The notes below the pieces were generated by a model that saw only the letters and a program-made list of their open reading frames with translations, was not told the origin of the DNA and made no database searches. This document shows, piece after piece, positions 18,860-28,826 of a stretch of DNA of 64,000 nucleotides. Both the position numbers and the translations under genes were made by a program. This stretch comes from Snodgrassella alvi (GTDB lineage Bacteria > Pseudomonadota > Gammaproteobacteria > Burkholderiales > Neisseriaceae). Location of the stretch: positions 620,001 to 684,000 of the forward strand of contig NZ_CP160328.2 in the NCBI RefSeq assembly GCF_040741455.2, read 5' to 3'. Within the stretch, counting starts at the first letter, position 1. Each line of letters begins with the position of its first letter.

Positions 18860-19072
18860 ATGAAAAAATCTCTGTTAGCTGCTGCTGCCCTGATGTCTTT
18901 GTTCTTGGCTGCTTGTAATAAAGATGAATCAGCTCCTGCTGCTTCTGCTGCATCAGAAGTTTCAGCTCCTGTAGCTTCTGAACCAGCTCCGGCTTCTGAA
19001 CCAGCTCCAGCTTCTGAAGTTTCAGCTCCTGCTGTTGCTTCTGGCGCTTCTGCTGAAGCTGCTTCTCACTAA
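18860..19072 (+). CDS. small lipoprotein with Ala/Pro/Ser repeats
   Basis: A 70-aa predicted lipoprotein. Residues 1-19 are a signal peptide (MKKSLLAAAALMSLFLAAC) with a lipobox LAAC, so Cys19 would be lipidated and the protein exported to the outer or inner membrane. The mature part is almost only A, P, S, E and V, with an 18-base tandem unit encoding EPAPAS twice and SEVSAP occurring twice. It is too short and repetitive for a known fold. Small Ala-rich lipoproteins of this kind are common in Neisseriaceae. A strong terminator follows, so it is a single-gene unit. Confidence 0.8.
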   Translation: MKKSLLAAAALMSLFLAACNKDESAPAASAASEVSAPVASEPAPASEPAPASEVSAPAVASGASAEAASH

Positions 19073-19084
19073 GCACATCAAATT

Positions 19085-19116
19085 AAAAAAGCCAGACTTT
19101 CCAGTCTGGCTTTTTT
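19085..19116 (+). terminator. terminator after the small lipoprotein
   Basis: Fourteen paired bases (AAAAAAGCCAGACT and AGTCTGGCTTTTTT) with a TTCC loop; textbook rho-independent terminator. Confidence 0.92.
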
Positions 19117-19180
19117 ATTATCTGATTCTTAAAAAGGGTGCAAAGTTGAGATCTGGCTCAAAAACAATAGCAAACTCCAA

Positions 19181-19735
19181 CTACAATTTTCCTCTAAAAC
19201 TTAACATTAGATATATCAGTTGAGTAAATAAACAAAAGAGCAACAATGTCTGCATGCGCCATACCGTTTTTTGTTTATTTTCTGTACGTGAAAATAGCAT
19301 CAACATCAATAACCATTGAGTTCCAATCCAGTATAAAGGTTGCCAAGTAAGCATCTGTAAAACACTAACCATTAAAGGAACTAATAAAATTGTATTTCTG
19401 ATTAGACATAAAATGAGCGTCAAACAGATAGCCAGCGCTCCAAACTGTAACCAACTACTATAAAGCAGATTAGATAAATAACCGTTGCTTTTGAGTCTAT
19501 TGCGCTGATGAAGCATAAACACCGAACCCAACAGCACATAAACTGGCATCAGAAATAAATTTAACGGTTTAAACAAACCAGCAATACCCGGCAATACCAC
19601 ACTACTCATAGCTGCCAAAATCACCCAAATGGTTAACGCAGCAGCCAGCCAGCCATATAATTGATATTTACAACATTGCCACACAAACAGTACTGCATAA
19701 ATCATTACAACCGCATAAATGATTAATGTAGTCAT
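19181..19735 (-). CDS. polytopic membrane protein of unknown function
   Basis: A 184-aa protein with about six hydrophobic segments and few charges, not recognised. I start it at the ATG at 19735, which overlaps the stop of the DUF484 gene as TGATG, a translational-coupling arrangement; the frame continues upstream to 19801 but only over the DUF484 coding region. In other proteobacteria xerC commonly follows DUF484, so this gene occupies that slot here. Nothing in its sequence suggests a recombinase. Confidence 0.65.
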   Translation of the reverse strand: MTTLIIYAVVMIYAVLFVWQCCKYQLYGWLAAALTIWVILAAMSSVVLPGIAGLFKPLNLFLMPVYVLLGSVFMLHQRNRLKSNGYLSNLLYSSWLQFGALAICLTLILCLIRNTILLVPLMVSVLQMLTWQPLYWIGTQWLLMLMLFSRTENKQKTVWRMQTLLLFCLFTQLIYLMLSFRGKL

Positions 19736-20388
19736 CAGCGTACCAGTTTTAGCAGACGTGCCAGTACCACGGCCATATTTTCTGCCATATAGTTTACCCA
19801 TTCAGTAGCCATATCCGATGTGAAATGAGCTTCATTCTCATGGCCGACTATCAAAATTGCTAGCGTCTGTTCCTGCCAGCGCAATGGCAGTTGTAAAAAG
19901 CTTTCCAGACGAGGCTGTACGGGCAATAATTCCCGTAAAACAACCACAGGTAAGTTACCACATATGGGCTTATTCAGTTTTTTTGCTACAGCTTTAACCT
20001 TATCATCTGCCATTAAAGAAGCAGGTATACGCACACTTTTAGGTGCTTCGGTAACAATTTTCAAGGCGAAATCAGGTAATACAAATTCGTTTTTCAAGCC
20101 ATCGTGAATTGCCCTTTGCCATTGAGCGACTGTATTTACCAAGAGCAGGCGTCGGTCGAAAGCCATGAACTTAGCCATCAAAGTATGATTAGCATCCGCT
20201 TCTCCCAACATCTGTACCAATTGTGAAGCCATTTTTTCCGTTTTACGCTGCATAAACTGCATCCGGCCCTGCTGGAAAGACATTATCTTGCTTTCAATAG
20301 GTCGCAGGTTAAACTCTGCTGCATGTTCGTACAGCCACTCTGGCTGAGCATGTAAAAACGCACGTACATCTGCTTCTTTGATACTCAT
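19735..20388 (-). CDS. DUF484 family protein
   Basis: A 217-aa soluble protein of the DUF484 family (PF04340), which has a GAF-like fold and unknown function. The N terminus shows the family pattern ([19 protein letters not shown], then a coiled helix [13 protein letters not shown]). The gene overlaps dapF by four bases (ATGA) and the next membrane-protein gene by one base, so the three form one operon. The dapF-DUF484 pairing is widely conserved and supports the call. Confidence 0.85.
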   Translation of the reverse strand: MSIKEADVRAFLHAQPEWLYEHAAEFNLRPIESKIMSFQQGRMQFMQRKTEKMASQLVQMLGEADANHTLMAKFMAFDRRLLLVNTVAQWQRAIHDGLKNEFVLPDFALKIVTEAPKSVRIPASLMADDKVKAVAKKLNKPICGNLPVVVLRELLPVQPRLESFLQLPLRWQEQTLAILIVGHENEAHFTSDMATEWVNYMAENMAVVLARLLKLVR

Positions 20389-21242
20389 AAATAATCAATC
20401 TCCCCATCAAAAACACTCTGGGTAGGCCCTGTCATCCATACATGAGCATCAGGTTGCTGCTGCCAACTGATTAATAACTGCCCCCCAGTCAAATTAACTT
20501 CTACCGGTTCATCATCGCCCAGTAATCCCAAACTGATTCCGGCTACAACTGCAGCACAGGCACCCGTACCACAGGCCTGAGTTTCTCCAACACCTCGCTC
20601 AAAAACACGCAGACGAATCCTGCGTGGTGCCACAATCTGCATAAAACCGACATTAACGCGTTGAGGAAACTGTTTGTGGTTTTCAATAGCTGCTCCCAGC
20701 CGGTGTACAGGTGCTTGCTCAATATCTTTCACCACTATCACCGCATGCGGATTGCCCATATTGATACAGGTAACACTAACAGTCTCATTGCCGATTACAA
20801 GCTGATGGCTGATACTACGAGCATCATCCTCATCAATAGCGGTAAACGGAATTTGCTCCGGAGCCAACAACGGCACACCCATGTCTACTGTTACCAAACC
20901 ATCATCGGTTAAACGGGGCACAATCACACCGCCAGCTGTTTCTACGACAATCTGCTTTTTGCTGGTTAACCCTTTATCGTAAACAAAGCGGGCAAAACAC
21001 CGTGCGCCATTTCCACACTGTTCCACTTCAGAACCATCTGCATTGAAAATCCGATAGCGAAAATCAGCTTCTGCTTGTCGTGGTGCCTCAATCAGAAGAA
21101 GCTGGTCAAATCCAACTCCGGTATGCCGTTGTGCCCATGCGGCAATTGGTGCTGTACTCGGGTTAAATTTCTGGTTGATACCATCAATAACCATGAAATC
21201 ATTACCTAAGCCATGCATTTTGGTAAATTTTAACTTTGTCAT
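20385..21242 (-). CDS. dapF: diaminopimelate epimerase
   Basis: DapF interconverts LL- and meso-diaminopimelate for lysine and peptidoglycan synthesis. The 285-aa protein has both catalytic cysteines: Cys76 in [16 protein letters not shown] and Cys224 in [12 protein letters not shown]. The N-terminal MHGLGNDF motif and the NPHAVI segment are also present, so the enzyme should be active. It is the first gene of the dapF-DUF484-membrane protein operon. No clear Shine-Dalgarno sequence is seen before the ATG. Confidence 0.96.
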   Translation of the reverse strand: MTKLKFTKMHGLGNDFMVIDGINQKFNPSTAPIAAWAQRHTGVGFDQLLLIEAPRQAEADFRYRIFNADGSEVEQCGNGARCFARFVYDKGLTSKKQIVVETAGGVIVPRLTDDGLVTVDMGVPLLAPEQIPFTAIDEDDARSISHQLVIGNETVSVTCINMGNPHAVIVVKDIEQAPVHRLGAAIENHKQFPQRVNVGFMQIVAPRRIRLRVFERGVGETQACGTGACAAVVAGISLGLLGDDEPVEVNLTGGQLLISWQQQPDAHVWMTGPTQSVFDGEIDYL

Positions 21243-21547
21243 AAGCCGCCCAGTTTATTATTCCAGCAGATAGGCGACTATGATACCGATTTATCTTGAT
21301 AACGATAAGTTCTGAACACCAATAAAATCAAAAATCTTTACATTTATATGATTTGAAAAATAACTTAAACTGTGATTTTATATACTTCATCTTTTGAATC
21401 AGATTCAGTATAAACCGCTAATAATATATATTCTGATATAAGAAATAGTATAAAAAAATAAAAATCATCTGATTATTGAAACACTGAATACTATCAGCCT
21501 AATATTTTTTATAAATATCAGCATATATACTAAATATTTTTGCTTGA
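21243..21547. other. 305-base AT-rich spacer
   Basis: Between dapF and the LysR gene, both on the minus strand. It should contain the dapF promoter, but the many AT boxes make one choice impossible by eye. No gene visible. Confidence 0.4.
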
Positions 21548-22468
21548 TTATTTAATGTTTTCAATGAAGTAATCGATAAAAACTCTAAGTTTTGCTAAAT
21601 TCCTATTTGACTCTGGGTAAAGAAAACAAAATTGCCATGTATGATTATTAGAATATTCAGGTAAGATTTCTACCAATTTATTACTCTGCAACTCATTCTG
21701 CACCGCAAATCTAAATAAATGTACAATTCCACAACCATTCAACGCAAGAACCTTAGTCGCAAGAATGCTGTCAAACACTTTTATCTGGTTCGAATAATGA
21801 AAATCCCTCTTTGAATGATTATCTACAGAATTCCATAAGAATTTTTTGTTATTTTCGCTAATGCTGAAATTGATACACTGATGATTTTTAATATCTGAAG
21901 GCGATTGTATCATGCTGTTGTTAGACAAATATTCAGGACTAGCAAACAGACCGGATGTAGCATCATGCAATTTTTTTTTAATTAAAAAGGGCTCAAGTTT
22001 GGTCTCAGGCTGAATCAACCTCACTGATAAATCATAAGTTTCAGCCACAAAATCAATATTTCGATTAGTTACATGAAAATCTAGCTTCAGATTTGGATAT
22101 AGTTCACAAAATTTATTTAAATATGGCGCCATTTTATAGTTAAAAAAACTTTCTGGAACACTGATTTTTAGTCTTCCAGCTACAGACTCTTTTTGTAGTT
22201 TAAGCTCTCGCTCAACACTGATTAATGATTCTAAAATTTCAGAGCATTTTTTATAATAAATTTTCCCCTCTGGTGTTAATTTGATTTTACGTGTATTTCG
22301 ACTGAATAATTCAATACCAATCCTTTCTTCAAGCCTTTTAATAGAGCGGCTAACAGCAGCAGGTGTAATATTCAAATACTCAGCAGCAGCTGAGAAATTT
22401 TCATTTTCAGCTGCTACTAGAAACAGTTCAAGACTAGCTAAATTCATACCCTGTAAATGGTTTTTCAT
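21548..22468 (-). CDS. LysR-family transcriptional regulator
   Basis: A 306-aa LysR-type regulator. The winged helix-turn-helix occupies about residues 10-70 (FLVAAENENFSAAAEYLNIT, PAAVSRSIKRLEERIG, LFSRNTRKIKLTPEG), followed by a substrate-binding domain resembling the CrgA-like/PBP2 group (RLKISVPESFF..., NGCGIVHLFRF). The effector is unknown. It lies eight bases downstream of an EamA transporter gene on the same strand, so it may be co-transcribed with the carrier rather than divergent from it. The codon usage looks more AT-rich than in neighbouring housekeeping genes. Confidence 0.88.
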   Translation of the reverse strand: MKNHLQGMNLASLELFLVAAENENFSAAAEYLNITPAAVSRSIKRLEERIGIELFSRNTRKIKLTPEGKIYYKKCSEILESLISVERELKLQKESVAGRLKISVPESFFNYKMAPYLNKFCELYPNLKLDFHVTNRNIDFVAETYDLSVRLIQPETKLEPFLIKKKLHDATSGLFASPEYLSNNSMIQSPSDIKNHQCINFSISENNKKFLWNSVDNHSKRDFHYSNQIKVFDSILATKVLALNGCGIVHLFRFAVQNELQSNKLVEILPEYSNNHTWQFCFLYPESNRNLAKLRVFIDYFIENIK

Positions 22469-22476
22469 TTCAACAA

Positions 22477-23406
22477 CTAAATATCTGCTTGATTTTTACG
22501 CATATAGAGATTATTCATTATTAATGCTATAAGCGTAATTACCATTCCCAAAACTTCAATATACGAAACATGATGCCCTTGCAAAAGGCCAATAATGTAC
22601 GATATAACGGGTACCAAATTAACAAATAAAACTCCATTGATTGTGCCAAGCGCTTTAATGCCTGCATTCCAACTGATAATCACTAAAGTAGTTATAACCA
22701 AAATAAAAATATCAAATTTACTGGCTGCCATTGCCTGAAAATTTGGATAACTGGCGTAACCTAATAATGTTGCCGCTATAGTAATGAATATTATACTCAA
22801 TGTTCCTAAAGAAGAGCTTAACGCAGTAACACGTAAAGCACTCCAGCCATATACTGAAATCATAATATTGGCAAAATAGGTATATATTACCCAGCAGATA
22901 GTGGCCGCCAATAGTAGCAAATCGCCGATAAAGCTAGATGAAGCCCTCAAATGACTAAAATTACCATTAGTAATTACCAAAACAATACCAGTAAAAGCTA
23001 ATAGCATGCAGAAACTAGTTTTAGAATCGGGGAAGCTACGATGAATAATGCATGTTAGCGCAAGCGATAATAAAGGCATCAGAGCTAATATAATCGTTGC
23101 ATGTTCTGCTGAAGAATAACCTATTCCAATAAACGTGAGAAAATTTAGACCTGCAAAGCCGATACTTCCAAAAAACCAGAGTAACAAGGTTTTACCTTCA
23201 GTTTGATAACTTTTTTTACCTTCTAGAATGATTAAAATCACACTGACAAGCACTGCCCCCAAAACATAACGAATGAAAGTAAGATAATAGCCATCAATAC
23301 CTGAAGATACGGCATGTTTGGATGCGGGATACATAATTCCCCAACCAATTACCGTAATCAATAGATATATAATACTTTTGCAACTAAATTGTCTGTTAAT
23401 ACCCAT
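22477..23406 (-). CDS. EamA/DMT-family transporter
   Basis: A 309-aa inner-membrane protein of the drug/metabolite transporter superfamily, with two EamA repeats of five helices each (about 10-145 and 160-300). The N-terminal helix pattern IGWGIMYPASKHAVSSGID and the end-of-repeat VITNGN are typical. Substrates of such carriers are amino acids, nucleosides or drugs and cannot be told from sequence. AGGATAAAAGAC precedes the ATG. The LysR gene follows immediately and may regulate it. Confidence 0.87.
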   Translation of the reverse strand: MGINRQFSCKSIIYLLITVIGWGIMYPASKHAVSSGIDGYYLTFIRYVLGAVLVSVILIILEGKKSYQTEGKTLLLWFFGSIGFAGLNFLTFIGIGYSSAEHATIILALMPLLSLALTCIIHRSFPDSKTSFCMLLAFTGIVLVITNGNFSHLRASSSFIGDLLLLAATICWVIYTYFANIMISVYGWSALRVTALSSSLGTLSIIFITIAATLLGYASYPNFQAMAASKFDIFILVITTLVIISWNAGIKALGTINGVLFVNLVPVISYIIGLLQGHHVSYIEVLGMVITLIALIMNNLYMRKNQADI

Positions 23407-23611
23407 GTCTTTTATCCTGAAATAAATTGTATTGCATATTGTTATAATTCATTTCAAGTAAAAGAACATTATAGAGCGAGTAATAAGTCTTGTTACATAA
23501 AGTAACATCAGACAACATTAAGATCCAGAAAACCAACAACAGGTTTGTAATTGATTCTGATAAGCGTATATCGAATATACATTTATTTGCATCTCTCGCT
23601 ACTCAAATTGA

Positions 23612-24538
23612 TTACAGATTCATAACCGGCGGCTGCACCAGCATCAGCACTATCGGCAAGGTAATCAAGCTTAATACCGTACTGAAAAAAGTAGCAGAAG
23701 AAACTAGTTGTGGTTTGGTGTTGAACTGTACAGACATCAATGTGGTATTGGCTGCTGTCGGCATGGCAGCAAGAACAATTAATATTTTTTTCGCCATCAG
23801 GTCTAGCGGCATAGAATACACCAGCAGTACAGCCCACAAAGGCGATACTATCAATCGGAGTATCAACGCAAAGCTTATTTTGGGCAGTTCAATCTGCTTA
23901 ATATGTAATGTAGCCAGCTGCATACCCAAAATAAGCATAATAACAGGAATGGAAGAATCTCCTATCATTCCCACAGCCAGCAGTATTTCTTTACTGAGTG
24001 GAATATGCAGTATCTGAAATGTCAAACCCAACAAAGCACCATATACAATCGGCATGCGTAAGACTTTTTTCAAAACCGTGAGCTGGCTGATGCCTTCAAC
24101 ATCATCGCTGCCTTTTGCTGCAAAATAAGTGCCTAATGTACTCATAACAAACTGTTGCAGTACCATCAGAATCACAGCGATATCAAAACCGGCACTCCCG
24201 AAAAATACCAGAATCACCGGTGTACCGTAGTTTCCATTATTCATAAAACATGATGCCAAAATCAGGGCGCAATTATCCTGATTGCGGTAATGACAAATTT
24301 TCGACCACAGATACACCAGGGCAATCAGTCCGATACACAAAATCAATACATAGAAAGCATAATATGCATAAGCAGAAGTAAGCTGATGGCTGTAAAACGT
24401 TTTGAAGGCCAGAAAGGGAGAAAGAATATACAAAGACATTTTCGATAATCCGGCTATATCGAATTTAAGGATTTTCTGACCGATGAATCCAGTAACAAAA
24501 ATTCCGAAAACCGGTAATAAAATCATCAGAAAATGCAT
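23612..24538 (-). CDS. AEC-family (auxin efflux carrier-like) transporter
   Basis: A 308-aa membrane protein with about ten helices of the AEC family (PF03547), whose bacterial members move malonate, malate or other organic acids. Landmarks are MILLPVFGIFVTGFIG at the N terminus, the NNGNYGTPVILVFFG helix break and the second-half PVIMLILGMQLA. AAGGATAGATT gives a good ribosome binding site. Substrate unknown. A 205-base spacer separates it from the EamA gene on the same strand. Confidence 0.87.
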   Translation of the reverse strand: MHFLMILLPVFGIFVTGFIGQKILKFDIAGLSKMSLYILSPFLAFKTFYSHQLTSAYAYYAFYVLILCIGLIALVYLWSKICHYRNQDNCALILASCFMNNGNYGTPVILVFFGSAGFDIAVILMVLQQFVMSTLGTYFAAKGSDDVEGISQLTVLKKVLRMPIVYGALLGLTFQILHIPLSKEILLAVGMIGDSSIPVIMLILGMQLATLHIKQIELPKISFALILRLIVSPLWAVLLVYSMPLDLMAKKILIVLAAMPTAANTTLMSVQFNTKPQLVSSATFFSTVLSLITLPIVLMLVQPPVMNL

Positions 24539-24648
24539 AATCTATCCTTACCGCTAAACAGATATCGGATTGTCAATATGTCTGAAGAATTTTTAGAAAT
24601 TCTTAATCTGGCAGCGCTCGTATATAATGGCAGCAATGTGACTATGGT

Positions 24649-25056
24649 TTAAAACCAGTTAACCAGATAATCTCGCCACAGCGCCAGCACCCATAAAATT
24701 GCCAGTAGTAACATGGTTAATAATTGAGCAGCCGATGCTGTATCCTTAGCCCGTTTGGCCAGCGGATGTTTTGCCAACGAAGTATGGTCCACAGCTGCTT
24801 CAATAGCCGTATTAAAGAGCTCTACAATCCAGCTTAAAAACGAAGCCATAATTAAAACCATACGCGTCAGGATGCCAAAATCCAATACAAAAACCAGCAC
24901 AATCAAAATTCCATTTAACCACAACAGCTGACGAAAAGCCGATTCGCTGCAAGCCGCTTTCAAACCAGCCAGAGAGTAACCATAGGCGTTGAATATGCGG
25001 CGTATACCGGTTCTACCTTTAATAGTATTGGCATACTGCTTATTATTTTCCGGCAT
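24649..25056 (-). CDS. dgkA: diacylglycerol kinase
   Basis: DgkA phosphorylates diacylglycerol in the inner membrane, recycling lipid released by periplasmic glucan or LPS modification. The 135-aa protein has three membrane helices and the family motif VELFNTAIEAAVD with the catalytic and metal-binding residues, followed by KRAKDTASAAQ. Helix 1 carries the ESAFRQ element. Length is normal. It lies 48 bases after gshB on the same strand and may be transcribed with it. Confidence 0.93.
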   Translation of the reverse strand: MPENNKQYANTIKGRTGIRRIFNAYGYSLAGLKAACSESAFRQLLWLNGILIVLVFVLDFGILTRMVLIMASFLSWIVELFNTAIEAAVDHTSLAKHPLAKRAKDTASAAQLLTMLLLAILWVLALWRDYLVNWF

Positions 25057-25104
25057 GATAATATTATTGTCCTTTTAAAATCGGATATGGCTGCACAAGA
25101 TTTA

Positions 25105-26076
25105 TTAAAGCGGGGAACCATATAAACGTGCAGCTTCTTCAACGGCATCGGCAAATATAGCAGCCACATCACAGTCAGTTTGCTTGCTAATTTCTTGAAA
25201 ACCAGTCGGACTGGTAACATTGATTTCCGTCAGATAATCACCAATCACATCCAGTCCAGCCAGCAGAATACCTCTGCGTACCAGTTCCGGAGCCAACGTT
25301 TCAGCAATTTGCCTATCTCGTTCACTCAATGGCTGCGCCACGCCATGGCCACCTGCAGCCAGATTGCCTCGTGTCTCGCCCTGCTGTGGAATACGTGCCA
25401 ATGCATAGGGAACAACTCGCCCACCAATAATTAATATGCGTTTATCGCCATGAACAATTTCAGGAATATAACGCTGTACCATGATTGTACGGCTGTCTAA
25501 ACGCATCAGCATTTCCAGAATACTGCTGATATTAGGGTCATTCTTCTGCAAGCGGAAAATCCCCATACCCCCCATACCATCCAGCGGCTTAATAATGATA
25601 TCGTGGTACTCATGCAAAAAAGCACGCACATCTGCTGCACGGGTAGTGACCAAAGTCGGAGCAGTAAACTCTGTAAAATCTAAAATAGCTAGTTTTTCAT
25701 TGAAATCGCGCATAGCCTGCCCGCTGTTATAAACACGGGCACCTTGTTTGGCGGCTAAAGTCAGCAGTTGAGTCGCATATAAATACTGCATATCAAACGG
25801 CGGGTCAGTACGCATGATCACTGCATCAAAAATGTTTAGCCGATATTGCTGTTGAGACAAAGGACTAAACCAGCAGTGGTCATGATCATCTCTGGCTTCG
25901 GTAAAGCCAAATTCGCTAGCCTCTGCCACAACATATCCTTGCTGCACACTTAGCTGACTGGCTAATGTGTGAAACAATGTCCAGCCTCGTGCAGCCATTT
26001 CCCTCATCATGGCATAAGTGGTGTCTTTATAAGTTTTGAAGCCAGACATTGGGTCGGCTATAAACAGGATTTTCAT
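25105..26076 (-). CDS. gshB: glutathione synthetase
   Basis: GshB joins glycine to gamma-glutamylcysteine using ATP, completing glutathione. The 323-aa ATP-grasp protein begins MKILFIADPMSGFKTYKD, the normal prokaryotic GshB start, and contains the MRTDPPFD motif, the ATP lid (KPLDGMGGMGIFRL), the KRILIIGG strand and the metal-binding ending DYLTEINVTSPTG. All are intact. The partner gshA lies about 1.2 kb away on the same strand with trpS between, so the whole glutathione pathway is encoded here. Confidence 0.96.
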   Translation of the reverse strand: MKILFIADPMSGFKTYKDTTYAMMREMAARGWTLFHTLASQLSVQQGYVVAEASEFGFTEARDDHDHCWFSPLSQQQYRLNIFDAVIMRTDPPFDMQYLYATQLLTLAAKQGARVYNSGQAMRDFNEKLAILDFTEFTAPTLVTTRAADVRAFLHEYHDIIIKPLDGMGGMGIFRLQKNDPNISSILEMLMRLDSRTIMVQRYIPEIVHGDKRILIIGGRVVPYALARIPQQGETRGNLAAGGHGVAQPLSERDRQIAETLAPELVRRGILLAGLDVIGDYLTEINVTSPTGFQEISKQTDCDVAAIFADAVEEAARLYGSPL

Positions 26077-26095
26077 TATGTTTACCTACAGATAA

Positions 26096-26131
26096 TTTAA
26101 CCGGCTCAAAATTTACTTTCAGCCGGTTAAA
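26096..26131 (-). terminator. stem-loop after trpS
   Basis: An 11-bp perfect inverted repeat (TTTAACCGGCT, AGCCGGTTAAA) with a 14-base loop lies between trpS and gshB. The T run on the minus strand is weak, so it may only reduce read-through into gshB. Confidence 0.55.
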
Positions 26132-26139
26132 CCAGTACT

Positions 26140-27150
26140 TTATTTTAATGAACGAATGCCTACTGCTTCACGTACTTCCTCTAGCAGCGGTTTTGCCTGT
26201 GCACGTGCTTTTACCGCACCTGCCTGCAAAATATCCTCAATCAAAGTGGGCTCTGCCATTAGCTGAGTAAAACGCTCACGCTTTTCAGCCATCTCTTCAT
26301 TGATTTTTGTTGCTAGCATTTTTTTAGCTTCGCCCCAAGCCAGACCTTCAGCAAGCATCTGAGTAAAGCTGCTCGTTTCTGTCGGTGTAGAGAAAGCTTT
26401 ATAAATATCAAACAGGGGGCTTTCATCTGGCTGTTTCGGTTCGCCCGGTTCTTTCAGATTGGTAACAATCTTATTTACCGCTTTCTGCAATTTCTTTTCC
26501 GGTTCAAATAATGGAATGGTATTACCGTAACTTTTGCTCATTTTTCGGCCATCCAGACCAACCAATGTTTCCACATTGTCATCTATTTGAGCTTCGGGCA
26601 AAGTAAACAAAGGCTTGAAACGATGATTGAAACGGCCTGCTATATCACGCGCCATTTCCAGATGCTGAATCTGATCACGCCCTACCGGTACCTTATCGGC
26701 ATTAAATATCAGAATATCTGCACTCATGAGCATCGGATAACAGAAAAGCCCCATTTCAATGCCGTGATCTAGGTCCTCCTGTCCTTTTTCAGCATTTTCC
26801 TGTACGGCTGCTTTATACGCATGGGCACGGTTCATTAGTCCCTTAGCTGTATTGCAGGTCAGAATCCAGTTCAGTTCCATTACTTCGGGAATATCAGTCT
26901 GACGGTAAAAAGTTGTACGCTCAGGATCAAGACCACAGGCCAGCCATGTTGCAGCTACAGCTTTGGTTGATTCGTGAACTTTTTCCGGATCATGACATTT
27001 AATTAAAGCATGATAATCAGATAAAAAAAGGAAAGATTCCACATCTGGATTCTGGCTCGCCTGAATAGCCGGACGAATAGCACCCACATAATTACCCAGA
27101 TGCGGTATGCCGCTGGGTGTAACACCAGTTAAAACGCGCGTTTTTTTCAT
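26140..27150 (-). CDS. trpS: tryptophanyl-tRNA synthetase
   Basis: TrpRS is a class I synthetase that charges tRNA-Trp. The 336-aa protein has the HIGH-type motif as SGIPHLGNY (residues 13-21) and the KMSKS loop at 203-207 ([10 protein letters not shown]), with the helical C-terminal domain complete. Length is normal. It sits between gshA and gshB on the minus strand; the spacer to gshA is 99 bases. Confidence 0.96.
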   Translation of the reverse strand: MKKTRVLTGVTPSGIPHLGNYVGAIRPAIQASQNPDVESFLFLSDYHALIKCHDPEKVHESTKAVAATWLACGLDPERTTFYRQTDIPEVMELNWILTCNTAKGLMNRAHAYKAAVQENAEKGQEDLDHGIEMGLFCYPMLMSADILIFNADKVPVGRDQIQHLEMARDIAGRFNHRFKPLFTLPEAQIDDNVETLVGLDGRKMSKSYGNTIPLFEPEKKLQKAVNKIVTNLKEPGEPKQPDESPLFDIYKAFSTPTETSSFTQMLAEGLAWGEAKKMLATKINEEMAEKRERFTQLMAEPTLIEDILQAGAVKARAQAKPLLEEVREAVGIRSLK

Positions 27151-27249
27151 TATGAATCGTACTTTATAAAATTAATATTATTTTGAAACAAAATTTTCTG
27201 CTTACTCTAAATAACGTTGCAGAGAGAAAGTCTGAATGATAGAAGTAAA

Positions 27250-28611
27250 TCAAACTGCTAGCTCAGGCATATTTTCCAGCTCTATAGCTGCAGCCAGCAA
27301 CGATAATCTGGCCAGTACACCATACACATAAAGACGGACACTTTCACAATCACTGGCCTGACTAACATTCTCTGTCTGCACGATACCCAATTGTTCCCAT
27401 GGCTGAAATTCGCGTTTGCTAGCAGCATCTTCTTCCGTAATCTCAGTTTCCGGTGAGACAATATTGCAGTGTAATGGCACAAAATGCATACCCATAGCAT
27501 TCAGATTTTCGTCTGGTCCGCGTCCCTCATGCACACGGTAAAAGCCACCGATTACAAACCGGTCCATCATATAAACCACAGGTTCTGCGGTAGCACCATG
27601 CAGTGTTTCATAAGTATAAATACCTTCCTGCACAATCACTTCACTGACTTCCAGACCTTCTTTGATTTTAGCCATTTTATTGCGTTTTTTGCGATTGAGG
27701 CCACGCACCTCATCTGCCGAATGAACACTCATCACTCCCATACCATAAGTACCGGCGTCGGCTTTAACAATCACAAACGGTTTATCCTGAATGCCCAGTT
27801 CATCATATTTATTCTGAATACGTTGTAAGAGACGTTCCACAGTATCTGCCAGACGGTTTTCACCTTCGTGGCTGGCAAAATCTAAACCACTACATACTTC
27901 ATAATATGGATTAATCGTCCACTCATCTATGCCTGCCAGTTTGGCAAACTCTGCTGCCACCTGATTATATGCATGAAAATGAGTACTTTTTCGCCTCGTG
28001 GTCCAGCCCGCTTTTAATGGTGGCAATAGTTTCTGTTCCAGCCCCTGTAGAATATCTGGTACGCCTCCTGACAAATCATTGTTTAGCAAAATCATACAAG
28101 GAGTGAAACCATCTGCTAGCTGTAATCGATTACCCTGCCGCAATACTGGCTCGAGTGTAATGTGGTCACCAAGCGCCGTTTCTAGTGTGGTAATCTGAGT
28201 GATTTCGGGATTAATTGTACCAATTCGCACATTTAATCCCACATGACGCAATATAGAATAGAGTGCGTAAACATTTTGCAGATAAAAAGTATTGCGCGTA
28301 TGGTTTTCAGGTATCAGCAAAACAGACTGTGCTTCTGCACAGGCACGTTCCACTGCATCCTGTGCCGCTACAGAAGCCAAAGGCAAAAAAACAGGATTCA
28401 GGTTATTAAAACCACCTGGAAACAGATTCATATCAATACTGGCAAGTTTATATCCGCTGTTACGAATATCCACCGAACCGTAAAAAGGAGCGTGGTGATG
28501 TCGCCATTGGGTACGAAACCATGATTCAATCTGCGTCTGTTTGGCTAAAATTGCCCGTTCAAAATTCTGCAATTCCAAGCGATGCGCTGCGGCCACATCA
28601 GGTAAACTCAT
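27250..28611 (-). CDS. gshA: glutamate-cysteine ligase, PF08886 type
   Basis: This 453-aa protein belongs to the GshA family typical of betaproteobacteria and Neisseriaceae (PF08886), unrelated in sequence to the E. coli enzyme. It forms gamma-glutamylcysteine, the first step of glutathione synthesis. Visible landmarks are SVDIRNSGYKLASIDMNLFP near residue 50, LIPENHTRNTFYLQNV, the nucleotide-binding-like VKADAGTYGMGVMSV and YMMDRFVIGGFYRV. AAAGGA precedes the ATG, and TATAAT on the minus strand at 28668-28673 may be its -10 box. It is divergent from leuC. Confidence 0.92.
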   Translation of the reverse strand: MSLPDVAAAHRLELQNFERAILAKQTQIESWFRTQWRHHHAPFYGSVDIRNSGYKLASIDMNLFPGGFNNLNPVFLPLASVAAQDAVERACAEAQSVLLIPENHTRNTFYLQNVYALYSILRHVGLNVRIGTINPEITQITTLETALGDHITLEPVLRQGNRLQLADGFTPCMILLNNDLSGGVPDILQGLEQKLLPPLKAGWTTRRKSTHFHAYNQVAAEFAKLAGIDEWTINPYYEVCSGLDFASHEGENRLADTVERLLQRIQNKYDELGIQDKPFVIVKADAGTYGMGVMSVHSADEVRGLNRKKRNKMAKIKEGLEVSEVIVQEGIYTYETLHGATAEPVVYMMDRFVIGGFYRVHEGRGPDENLNAMGMHFVPLHCNIVSPETEITEEDAASKREFQPWEQLGIVQTENVSQASDCESVRLYVYGVLARLSLLAAAIELENMPELAV

Positions 28612-28826
28612 ATTTCAGTCCTTTCTACATATATATGCTGCATTACTTAGTGCATATAGTGGTCATTATTATAACAACAAACGCCAGATTAACAGAAAAC
28701 AGCAACTATAATCGTTTTCACACAGACATTCAGGTCATCCACACTTATAAAAAATAGACAATAAGTCCAAAAATATTCATTTAATTACATTCAAATCTGA
28801 ATATTTTATATTTTTAGACAAAATGC

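Noticed and set aside
18858-19076. Antisense open frame over the small lipoprotein (Q/K/L-rich)
   Set aside because: It is the reverse of a repetitive Ala/Ser/Pro gene; composition follows from the repeat and there is no ribosome binding site.
23490-24017. 175-aa plus-strand frame overlapping the AEC transporter
   Set aside because: It is the complement of a clearly conserved membrane protein and has no recognisable features.
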